Shown in pieces: positions 1 through 5,568 of a DNA stretch of 5,568 nucleotides. The position numbers and the translations under genes are program-made. Within the stretch, counting starts at the first letter, position 1. Each line of letters starts with the position of its first letter. Below the pieces are notes generated by a model. The model did no database searches, was not told the origin of the DNA, and was given only the letters and a program-made list of their open reading frames with translations. The stretch is from Verrucomicrobia bacterium TMED40 (GTDB lineage Bacteria > Verrucomicrobiota > Verrucomicrobiia > Opitutales > Seribacteraceae): assembly GCA_002167605.1 (NCBI GenBank), contig NHCT01000027.1:101209-106776 (forward strand), in the 5' to 3' direction.

Positions 1-2321
1 GGATCGTTTCTTTCTGCCTTGGCATTTCCGTTCGAAGCCATCCGATATGCCTTCGAATGCACGATTTTCCGAACCAATTCCTTTGTCGACCAGCCGTTTC
101 GGATAAAACTTTCCGCCAAATGATCCAACAATTTCGGATGACTGGGCCGGTCACCCATTTCTCCAAAATTATCCGTACTCCGAACGATACCTCGTCCGAA
201 AAGGTGATGCCAAACTCGATTCACATAAACCCGTGCTGTCAATGGGTTCTCGGTAGATGCCACCCAGTCGGCAAGCTGCAGTCTTCCGCTTGCACCCGAG
301 GGAATATTAGGTGTGGGAGAGAGGTTGGCAGGAGTCGCAACGGCAAGAAAGCCCCTCTTCACCACCGGACCCAAATTTCGTATCCCTCCTCTCAAATGAA
401 TATGCCAATCTCCAGCTTCGTCCTGTTCACTTACAGACATCACCTTTACGACCTTGGGCGGTGAATGCTTTTTGTGAAGCTCAATGCTTTCCTTGAGCTC
501 CACGACCTGCATTTGCATTTTCTCCCTCTCTAGTACTAGATTCCTTTCAGCCTTTTGGTTGAGAGCATGTGCCTCCTTCGAATCGAATTGGGGCATGAGA
601 CGGATGGCATCAACGATCACATTGCCTAAAGTGGATTCAGTCGAAACGGTTACGACCTTACGCTTCCCTTTCTCGAATGCGAAGATTCCCAAAGAGACAA
701 AGTTTCCCGAAAGGGAAGGTGTCTTTGTTTGGTCAACCAATACTTTTTCCACTCCCTTACGATGAAAGACGGATACCGGGGTGTTTTTCGATCGGTTAGG
801 ACCACTCGTGTAGGAAATTTGCATTTCGTAGATACCGGAACGCTTGATAAAGGCCGGGAAAACAACTTTCTTGGACCCTTTCTTTATTGCCCCATCGTGT
901 AGGTATCCCAATCCATGATATCCTTGGACATGAGTCGATTTCTTCCAATCTCCCACCAGTTCCGCATCCGCATCATCAACCACAATTCCTTTCGAATCAC
1001 TCGAGAGAGCCAAAGCCTGCAGTGTGGACTCCGCGTTCTTCAATTTCTCATCCAAAGCTTTTTGTCGCCTCGCGTGTATTTCTCTTTCCCCTTCATGCCC
1101 GTCTTTCAACTCGCGCTCTACGAAATTCGCTACATTACCCATTACCATGCTATTCGTGCTTCTGAAAATTCCGGCCAGGGCATAATATTCTGATGTCGGG
1201 ATCGGATCAAAAGGGTGATCATGGCAACGGGCACATCCCATCGTTACGCCCAAGAATGCCCGACCCACCGAGCTCATTTGTTCATCCACGATCTCCATGC
1301 GTAAGAGCTCCTTGTCTTGCAGTTCGTAATTGTGCGGACCTAAGGCCATGAATCCCAGTGCGGTGAGGTTTTCATTGGATTCCTGATCCGTCGAGTAATG
1401 GAGCAAATCACCGGCAATTTGCTCCCTTACGAACCGATCGAAAGGTTTGTCTTCGTTGTAACTGTTTATTACATATTCTTTGTACAAGTATGCGTTGGGA
1501 AAGGGTTTATTCCTACCTCCCCCAGTAGTGTCGGCATATCTGGCCACATCCAACCAATGTCGCCCCCACCGCTCTCCGAAAGTTACGGATGTAAGCAATC
1601 CGTCGACCACCTTGGAAAACGCGTCAGGGTCAGAATCAGCTAGAAAATCTTCGATTTGCTCGGGACTTGGGGGCAGTCCGATCAAATCAAAATAGGTTCT
1701 TCTGATCAGCACTTGTCTATCTGCAGGTTGTGATGGACTTAAGCCCTGGTCCTCCAGCTTGGCTAAGATGAAGTGGTCCAAAGGATCGGCTGGCCAATTT
1801 TGATTTTCGATGCTTGGGAGTACAGGATCAACAAGAGGCTTAAACGCCCAATACCTTCTTCCTTCCTCCAGGGCTTTTGCCCGAAGAACATTCTCCCCAA
1901 AGTCTTCACTAATCGGTTGGTTTCTCGGATCCGGTGCTCCCATGGCGATCCAATTCTCGATGTCATGAATCGCTTCAGTAGGCAATTTTCTCTTCGGGGG
2001 CATACGAAGATCGTTGTCATGGTATCCAATCGCCTTCATCAACATGCTGTTTTCCGGTTTTCCCGGATTGATCGCTGGCCCGCTGTCTCCGCCTTGCATC
2101 CAGCCCTCTTTGCGGTCGAGCAAAAGATTGGCTTTGAGCTTTTCTGATTTTGCCGAATGACACTCATAGCAATGTTGAGCTAAAACCGGTCTGATTTTCT
2201 TTTCAAAAAAAAGGAACCCCTCGTCTTCTCCGGCTAAGTTTAAGCAAAAATTCGCACTCAGACATGAAAAAACCAAAGATCTAGAGAAGACATGCATAAG
2301 GAAACTGTAGGGAAATTTCAT
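1..2321 (-). CDS. PSCyt1/DUF1549/golvesin-like/DUF1553 (PSD1) secreted cytochrome protein, 3' end cut by window
   Basis: Reading the reverse strand from the ATG at 2319-2321 gives 773 codons without a stop to the window edge. Residues 1-30 look like a signal peptide (hydrophobic, ending near N-L-A before G-E-D-E-G). A PSCyt1 cytochrome-c-like domain follows, with heme motif CYECH at 51-55 and a likely Met axial ligand at M107 (R-M-P-P). DUF1549 (PSCyt2) spans about 176-400 and carries a second CxxCH, CARCHDHPFDP, from 363. A charged, probably helical stretch (about 402-443) leads into a golvesin C-terminal/Xly carbohydrate-binding-like domain (about 445-578, from IVVDDADAELVGDW to VIVDAIRLMP), then a short coiled-coil-like segment. 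DUF1553 (PSD1) starts near 642 and includes NPLTARVYVNRVWHHLFGRG. Relatives are usually longer, so I infer that roughly 200 residues are missing. This family is abundant in Planctomycetota and Verrucomicrobiota and often sits beside sulfatases; its reaction is not established. The gene lies 80 bases downstream of the sulfatase on the same strand, probably in its operon. No Shine-Dalgarno site is visible. Confidence 0.93.
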   Translation of the reverse strand, partial: MKFPYSFLMHVFSRSLVFSCLSANFCLNLAGEDEGFLFFEKKIRPVLAQHCYECHSAKSEKLKANLLLDRKEGWMQGGDSGPAINPGKPENSMLMKAIGYHDNDLRMPPKRKLPTEAIHDIENWIAMGAPDPRNQPISEDFGENVLRAKALEEGRRYWAFKPLVDPVLPSIENQNWPADPLDHFILAKLEDQGLSPSQPADRQVLIRRTYFDLIGLPPSPEQIEDFLADSDPDAFSKVVDGLLTSVTFGERWGRHWLDVARYADTTGGGRNKPFPNAYLYKEYVINSYNEDKPFDRFVREQIAGDLLHYSTDQESNENLTALGFMALGPHNYELQDKELLRMEIVDEQMSSVGRAFLGVTMGCARCHDHPFDPIPTSEYYALAGIFRSTNSMVMGNVANFVERELKDGHEGEREIHARRQKALDEKLKNAESTLQALALSSDSKGIVVDDADAELVGDWKKSTHVQGYHGLGYLHDGAIKKGSKKVVFPAFIKRSGIYEMQISYTSGPNRSKNTPVSVFHRKGVEKVLVDQTKTPSLSGNFVSLGIFAFEKGKRKVVTVSTESTLGNVIVDAIRLMPQFDSKEAHALNQKAERNLVLEREKMQMQVVELKESIELHKKHSPPKVVKVMSVSEQDEAGDWHIHLRGGIRNLGPVVKRGFLAVATPANLSPTPNIPSGASGRLQLADWVASTENPLTARVYVNRVWHHLFGRGIVRSTDNFGEMGDRPSHPKLLDHLAESFIRNGWSTKELVRKIVHSKAYRMASNGNAKAERND

Positions 2322-2335
2322 CAAATGGATTGATG
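2319..2335 (-). promoter_or_regulatory. Small hairpin covering the start codon of the cytochrome/PSD1 gene
   Basis: The perfect 6-bp inverted repeat CATCAA / TTGATG has a 5-base loop. On the minus-strand transcript its 3' arm ends in the ATG start codon at 2321-2319, so folding would occlude initiation. The stem is AU-rich and only modestly stable. A role in limiting or coupling translation is inference. Confidence 0.3.
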
Positions 2336-2364
2336 GGAGTCAAATCCTCAACCGCACCAAATGG

Positions 2365-2392
2365 CTAGGAGAGGTTTTGAGTAAATTCCTAG
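2365..2392 (-). repeat. Weak inverted repeat between the sulfatase and cytochrome genes
   Basis: CTAGGA and TCCTAG form a 6-bp inverted repeat with a 16-base spacer, about 10 bases beyond the sulfatase stop codon. No T-tract follows on the minus strand, so it does not look like an intrinsic terminator and is compatible with readthrough into the downstream gene. The rest of the 80-base gap shows no clear promoter or ribosome binding site. Confidence 0.25.
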
Positions 2393-2401
2393 ACTTGAAG
2401 A

Positions 2402-3883
2402 TCAAAGTTTCGGGGATTTCCAGTCCGGAATTCCTTCCTTCTCCAATTGCTTCGCGTACATGAGATGAAAGGGGCGGGTAGGAGACATCGGTACATCCTC
2501 ATTGACCATAAGAGGGCGGGCTTCCTTCCAGAATTTTTCGTAGGCGGACCGCATGGATTGAACCATTTCCGGATTGTTTTCCGAAATGTCCTCCGTTTGG
2601 CCTGGATCATTTTTCATATCGTAGAGGCTGTTCTCCACAAGTCGATACCTCTCGTTTCTGACCGCAAAACCCTTCCACATCCGATCCGTTGGCTCGGATC
2701 CCGTTTTCCATCGAGCAACCTGAGTAAAGAGGTAGCGATCCTTCCACTTCGCCCTGGGGTTTTTGAGTAGGGGAACAAGACTCCGGCCCTCGACTTGGCC
2801 TTTGGGCAACTTCTCTATTCCGGCAATGTCGGCAAGAGTCGGCAATAGGTCAATGTGAGCGGAAATCCTTTCTATCTCCTGGTTTGCTGCGAATTTACCA
2901 GGCCAGCGAACAAAGAATGGAACGCGGACTCCACCCTCGTGGGGCGAGCCTTTGGAGCCCTTCATGCCTGCATTGTATCCTTCCATTGCTTTGCCATCCT
3001 CGGAGGTGCCCAATTTGGAGCCTTCTCGTACCATTGAGCCAACCGAGCCATTATCCGACATAAAGATGAGGATGGTATCTTGGCTCAGATTCCATTGGTC
3101 GAGTTTGTTCATCAACCTGCCCATGTTCTCGTCGATGTTCTCGATCATTCCATAAAAACCCGCATCCCTTTCTGAAAAACCAAGATCCGTGAATCGTTTA
3201 GCATTTTGAGGTGGAGCGATGAATGGTCCGTGAGGGGCGTTGGTCGTGATATAGGCGAAGAATGGTTTTCCCGTGTCCTTTATCTTTTTGATCCATCCCA
3301 TACCCGCGGTGAAAAACAAGTCGGTGCAATAACCCTTGGTTTTGACGAATGATCCATTGTGCCTGATGGTCGGATCGAAATACTTATTGCCCGGGACATC
3401 TGCACAGGAGCACTTGAAGGACTGACCTATCCCTCCGGCTCCATGGATAAAGGCTTCGTCAAACCCACGCTTGTGGGGCTGATACGGTTCTTCGTCTCCC
3501 AGGTGCCACTTCCCGAAGATCCCTGAAACATAGCCAGCATCTGCCAATACTTGAGGAAGGGTTACCGTGCTTAGAGCCATCCGTTCACGCTCCAAGATCG
3601 TATGGGTAATTCCATTCTTCATCGGGTGACGGCCCGACATCAGTGCCGCCCGCGTAGGAGAGCAGGTTGGGCTGACCAAAAACCTTTCGAAGCGGGTACT
3701 TTGGCCGTGCAATTTATCAAGGTTAGGGGTCTTTATCCATGGATTGCCGTGCTTCCCAATAGGGCCATAGCCTTGATCGTCGGTGATCATTAAGATTACA
3801 TTGGGCTTCGAGCCAAAGGGCAGTTCTTTCGCAAAAACGGATAAACTTATAAAAAAGGTTAGGAGGGAGAGACAGCGTTTCAT
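2402..3883 (-). CDS. Secreted type I (formylglycine-dependent) sulfatase, arylsulfatase-like
   Basis: A 493-residue protein that hydrolyses sulfate esters, probably on a polysaccharide, in the periplasm or outside the cell; the substrate cannot be read from sequence. A signal peptide (1-18, ending V-F-A) precedes the alkaline-phosphatase-type fold. Metal-binding residues are D35 and D36 (TDDQGYG) and D277 and N278 (SDNG). The formylglycine precursor is C74 in C-S-P-T-R-AALMSGR, the canonical CxPxR motif. Other active-site matches are K125 and H127 (GKWHLG), H218 (NAPHGP) and K311 (KGSPHEGGVRVP). The C-terminal subdomain has the usual LYDMKNDPGQTEDI element at 420-433. All expected catalytic residues are present and the length is normal. 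The frame stays open upstream to an ATG at 3952, but that would add 23 residues before the signal peptide and would place a perfect TATAAT inside the coding region, so I chose the ATG at 3883. No Shine-Dalgarno site is visible. It is the first gene of a likely operon with the cytochrome/PSD1 gene and diverges from the SHD1 gene. Activation needs a formylglycine-generating enzyme encoded elsewhere. Confidence 0.95.
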   Translation of the reverse strand: MKRCLSLLTFFISLSVFAKELPFGSKPNVILMITDDQGYGPIGKHGNPWIKTPNLDKLHGQSTRFERFLVSPTCSPTRAALMSGRHPMKNGITHTILERERMALSTVTLPQVLADAGYVSGIFGKWHLGDEEPYQPHKRGFDEAFIHGAGGIGQSFKCSCADVPGNKYFDPTIRHNGSFVKTKGYCTDLFFTAGMGWIKKIKDTGKPFFAYITTNAPHGPFIAPPQNAKRFTDLGFSERDAGFYGMIENIDENMGRLMNKLDQWNLSQDTILIFMSDNGSVGSMVREGSKLGTSEDGKAMEGYNAGMKGSKGSPHEGGVRVPFFVRWPGKFAANQEIERISAHIDLLPTLADIAGIEKLPKGQVEGRSLVPLLKNPRAKWKDRYLFTQVARWKTGSEPTDRMWKGFAVRNERYRLVENSLYDMKNDPGQTEDISENNPEMVQSMRSAYEKFWKEARPLMVNEDVPMSPTRPFHLMYAKQLEKEGIPDWKSPKL

Positions 3884-3907
3884 TGGAGTTTCTTTGGTTG
3901 TGGATTT

Positions 3908-3936
3908 ATTATATAGGTCATTGCAGCACTCAAACC
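3908..3936 (-). promoter_or_regulatory. Putative sigma-70-type promoter of the sulfatase/cytochrome operon
   Basis: The minus strand has a perfect TATAAT at 3913-3908. At 17-bp spacing the -35 box would be GGTTTG (3936-3931), a poor match to TTGACA; TTTGAG at 15-bp spacing is an alternative. Initiation about 7 bases past the -10 would leave a leader of roughly 18 bases before the ATG at 3883. The -10 supports the downstream start codon over the one at 3952. Confidence 0.5.
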
Positions 3937-3950
3937 CACTTCGACAAGAC

Positions 3951-4001
3951 AAAAAAAAGGTTTCCGAACATTTGACTGATCCAGGCTAGTGCATCTAAGT
4001 T
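3951..4001 (+). promoter_or_regulatory. Putative promoter of the SHD1 gene, with upstream A-tract
   Basis: TTGACT at 3972-3977 matches the -35 consensus in five of six bases and is preceded by an A8 run (3951-3958), which could act as an UP-like element. The -10 is poor: TAAGTT at 3996-4001 at 18-bp spacing matches three of six bases. If this is the promoter, transcription would begin almost at the TTG start codon. Confidence 0.3.
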
Positions 4002-4008
4002 ATTACAC

Positions 4009-4758
4009 TTGAAAGCTTTATTGCTATTGTTCCTTTTCCTATCTGCTTACATAACCTCCCTTAGCAGAACCTTCACTTCATCGGATGGGCTTCATACCAT
4101 TGAAGCGACCTTACTTGCCGTTGACAAACCCTCCCAAACCGTAACCATTCGGCGCTCGGACGGCAGATCCTTTCGAGCCGAGCTTTCCGCATTCAGTTCA
4201 TCGGATCAGGCCTATGCTTATGATTGGCTAAAAGGCACGAAAGAGAATGATCTTTCAGTGGGCAGAGAATATCCAAGTCATTTGAAAATCTATTTGAAAT
4301 TACTCAAGTCCGGTCGAATTGACTATGGTTACATGCTCCCCAATGGAAAAAGTCTTGCAACCCATTTTTATGGTCATGGGCCAACCCCGTTCCTTGCATG
4401 GGTCGACGGTTACAACCGAAAAAACCAATCCATCGAACGCTTCCACGCAACCCAGTTGAGCTTTGATTTGATCAATGGCAACTGGGCGGTGTGGATCGAT
4501 TTTCGGACAGGCACTTCGACTGAGTTCCGTTCCGAAAGTCCACACATTGCGGCAGGCAGCTTTTACGGCATAACCAGCGCCACCGGACCAAGCCTCTATC
4601 GTCAGCCTCAAAAAATAATCTATTTGAACCAGAATAAAAATAGGGGACCGTCCTTCGTCTTACCTCATGGCCGGGCCCCGGTATTATTCAAATCATTGGG
4701 CGGTGCGGGGGGGGATTCTTCTCAAAATCCTTTTCGCGAGGAGGATTCGTCTCGGTAA
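4009..4758 (+). CDS. Secreted SHD1-like domain protein with unrecognised C-terminal region
   Basis: A 249-residue protein starting at TTG. An in-frame TGA at 3973 and the absence of any ATG or GTG before the hydrophobic segment make this the best start; no Shine-Dalgarno site is visible. Residues 1-19 form a clear signal peptide (MKALLLLFLFLSAY, then T-S-L-S). Residues about 21-75 resemble an SHD1 domain as found in secreted Verrucomicrobiota and Planctomycetota proteins: F-T-S-S-D-G, then alternating strands with a DG turn (S-D-G-R-S-F), then LSAFSSSDQAYAYDWL. In such proteins the domain is a small beta-barrel of uncertain, possibly binding, function. Residues about 85-210 are rich in aromatic and beta-prone residues (FLAWVDGY, NWAVWIDFRTG) and match no family I know. 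The tail after about 212 is Gly/Ser/charged and contains a G8 run. The gene sits between two sulfatases, diverging from the first and preceding the second in the same direction, which suggests a role in the same process without showing one. I am confident of the gene, moderately of the domain, and do not know the function. Confidence 0.8.
   Translation: MKALLLLFLFLSAYITSLSRTFTSSDGLHTIEATLLAVDKPSQTVTIRRSDGRSFRAELSAFSSSDQAYAYDWLKGTKENDLSVGREYPSHLKIYLKLLKSGRIDYGYMLPNGKSLATHFYGHGPTPFLAWVDGYNRKNQSIERFHATQLSFDLINGNWAVWIDFRTGTSTEFRSESPHIAAGSFYGITSATGPSLYRQPQKIIYLNQNKNRGPSFVLPHGRAPVLFKSLGGAGGDSSQNPFREEDSSR
4707..4714 (+). repeat. G8 mononucleotide run near the 3' end of the SHD1 gene
   Basis: Eight consecutive G bases fall in codons 233-236. 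As written the protein ends at 4758. One extra G would give a tail reading GFFSKSFSRGGFVSVKMDR and a stop at 4770-4772. One G fewer would give a longer basic tail ending at 4847-4849. The run could be a slippage site or a sequencing error, and it makes the annotated C-terminus uncertain. Confidence 0.6.
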
Positions 4759-4836
4759 AAATGGACCGTTAAGGGGTAAGTCTAAATATCGAAAGATTTT
4801 GCCAAGCCTGAATGCCCCTAAATTTTTTACGGCATC

Positions 4837-4861
4837 GCAACCTTCTTAGGTTGTCAATTTT
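4837..4861 (+). terminator. Possible weak terminator hairpin after the SHD1 gene
   Basis: CAACCT (4838-4843), loop TCTT and AGGTTG (4848-4853) form a perfect 6-bp stem, extendable by one G-U pair. It is followed by TCAATTTT, which has only four consecutive T bases. It lies about 80 bases past the SHD1 stop and 25 before the next start codon. It may terminate partially, or act as a leader structure if transcription continues into the second sulfatase. Confidence 0.35.
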
Positions 4862-4885
4862 GCGGATTGCTCCTTTTCTTAAACA

Positions 4886-5568
4886 GTGCTTTTCCCGCTT
4901 CCTAAGCCGCTAATTCCAATTCTCTGGTTTCTTTCCCTACTTCCGGGCCTGTCCGCCCTTACCCTCGATAAGCCCAATATCCTACTGCTTTGCGTAGATG
5001 ACTTACGCCCGGAGCTCCATTCATTCGGTGCAAAATACATCAAATCTCCCAACATCGACCGATTAGCGAACGGGGGAAGGCCTTTTCACAAGCATTATGT
5101 ACAAGCGCCGACCTGCGGAGCTTCTCGATTCACACTTTTGACAGGAAAATATGGTCCTTCGCACAACGGTGCTCTTTTCCTTCGCTCCAAAAACCTTCAG
5201 CACCCAAGTCTTCCGGCATGGTTCAGGCAGAACGGGTACACCTCTGTATCGGTTGGCAAAGTTTCTCATCACCCCGGAGGAAGAGGGGGAGAAGACTGGG
5301 ATGAGGATGGGAATCTCGAGATGCCTGAATCATGGAACCGATGCCTTCTTCCTACAGGTCCATGGCAACATCCGCGGGGGGTTATGCACGGCTTGGCAAA
5401 TGGTGAAATTCGGACGAATGCCAAGGACATGGACATCTATCAGTCCGTCGATGGGCCGGACTCCTCCTACCCCGATGGCCTGATCACCGACGAAGCCATC
5501 CACCAACTGGACGAACTCAGCAAACAAGATCCCAGAAAACCCTTCTTTCTGGCCGTGGGCATCATCCG
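4886..5568 (+). CDS. Secreted type I sulfatase, iduronate-2-sulfatase-like, 3' end cut by window
   Basis: The open frame runs from a GTG at 4886 to the window edge (227 full codons). An in-frame TAA at 4880-4882 makes this GTG the first possible usual start. It gives a good signal peptide (hydrophobic [15 protein letters not shown], cleavage near residue 24) directly before the sulfatase core at [20 protein letters not shown]. Seen residues: metal ligands D38 and D39; formylglycine precursor C77 in [14 protein letters not shown]; and K125 and H128 in GKVSHHPG, equivalent to the GKVFHPG region of iduronate-2-sulfatase. The last residues, [10 protein letters not shown], match the strand that normally leads into an R-P-H-L-P-F-type segment. 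The second metal site (D/N or D/H) is beyond the window. The formylglycine motif has Ala where CxPxR has Pro, a CxAxR variant known in the family. The subfamily differs from that of the first sulfatase, so a different sulfate ester position or sugar is likely. No Shine-Dalgarno site is visible; the gene follows the SHD1 gene by 127 bases and may be co-transcribed with it. Confidence 0.92.
   Translation, partial: MLFPLPKPLIPILWFLSLLPGLSALTLDKPNILLLCVDDLRPELHSFGAKYIKSPNIDRLANGGRPFHKHYVQAPTCGASRFTLLTGKYGPSHNGALFLRSKNLQHPSLPAWFRQNGYTSVSVGKVSHHPGGRGGEDWDEDGNLEMPESWNRCLLPTGPWQHPRGVMHGLANGEIRTNAKDMDIYQSVDGPDSSYPDGLITDEAIHQLDELSKQDPRKPFFLAVGII

Noticed and set aside
1763..2029. Minus-strand frames of 71-88 codons at 650-865 and 1763-2029, which might suggest fragmented genes
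   Set aside because: They are out-of-frame shadows. The real frame from 2321 to base 1 is open throughout, so there is no frameshift or pseudogene here.
1773..2147. A 124-codon plus-strand open frame, and other plus-strand frames between 57 and 2147
   Set aside because: They lie antisense to the cytochrome/PSD1 gene, whose minus-strand frame is continuous and carries recognisable domains. They show no motifs of their own.
2447..3793. Plus-strand open frames of 60-107 codons across 2447-3793
   Set aside because: All are antisense to the complete sulfatase and have shadow-like composition without motifs.
3951..3958. The A8 run, read on the minus strand as the T-tract of a terminator
   Set aside because: No stable hairpin precedes it on the minus strand and no minus-strand gene lies upstream of it.
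4300..4611. A 103-codon minus-strand open frame inside the SHD1 gene
   Set aside because: It is opposite a gene with a clear signal peptide and domain, and it has no recognisable family or start context.
4667..4849. A separate small gene of 60 codons overlapping the SHD1 3' end
   Set aside because: Its first half overlaps the SHD1 frame and its sequence is basic and featureless. It is better treated as the alternative register after the G8 run.
4851..4886. A promoter for the second sulfatase with TTGTCA at 4851-4856
   Set aside because: The -35-like box is good, but the bases at -10 spacing (TTTTCT or TTTCTT) match poorly and the box overlaps the hairpin arm.
5151..5483. A 110-codon plus-strand frame and minus-strand frames at 5063-5272 and 5330-5527
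   Set aside because: They are shadows of the second sulfatase, whose frame contains the conserved metal and formylglycine residues.

Overview
The window holds four genes in two divergent pairs, all apparently encoding exported proteins. Two sulfatases of different families, a Planctomycete-type cytochrome/PSD1 protein and an SHD1-type protein occur together. This combination, with weak or absent Shine-Dalgarno sites, suggests a bacterium of the Planctomycetota-Verrucomicrobiota group. A Verrucomicrobiota member that degrades sulfated polysaccharides is my best guess, inferred from gene content only.

Left arm, minus strand, read right to left. A complete sulfatase (2402-3883, 493 residues, formylglycine site C-S-P-T-R) is followed after 80 bases by a large PSCyt1-DUF1549-golvesin-like-DUF1553 protein. 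That second gene starts at 2321 and leaves the window at base 1, with 773 codons open without a stop. The two lie in tandem and look like an operon driven by a promoter with a perfect TATAAT at 3908-3913.

Right arm, plus strand. A gene with a TTG start (4009-4758) encodes a secreted protein with an N-terminal SHD1-like domain and an unrecognised C-terminal part. After 127 bases holding a small hairpin comes a second sulfatase (GTG start at 4886, formylglycine site C-G-A-S-R, iduronate-2-sulfatase-like), which leaves the window at its right edge.

The arms share a 125-bp divergent control region (3884-4008), so the two sulfatases may be co-regulated. A reasonable reading is a locus for desulfating a polysaccharide outside the cytoplasm: sulfatases of different specificity remove sulfate esters, while the cytochrome and SHD1 proteins have undefined accessory roles. 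No glycoside hydrolase, transporter, regulator or formylglycine-generating enzyme lies in the window.

I see no convincing new system. The points most worth a second look are the SHD1 protein with its unknown domain and G8 tract near the 3' end, the golvesin-like insert in the cytochrome protein, and a hairpin covering that gene's start codon. There are no RNA genes, CRISPR arrays, insertion sequences or origins that I can support.
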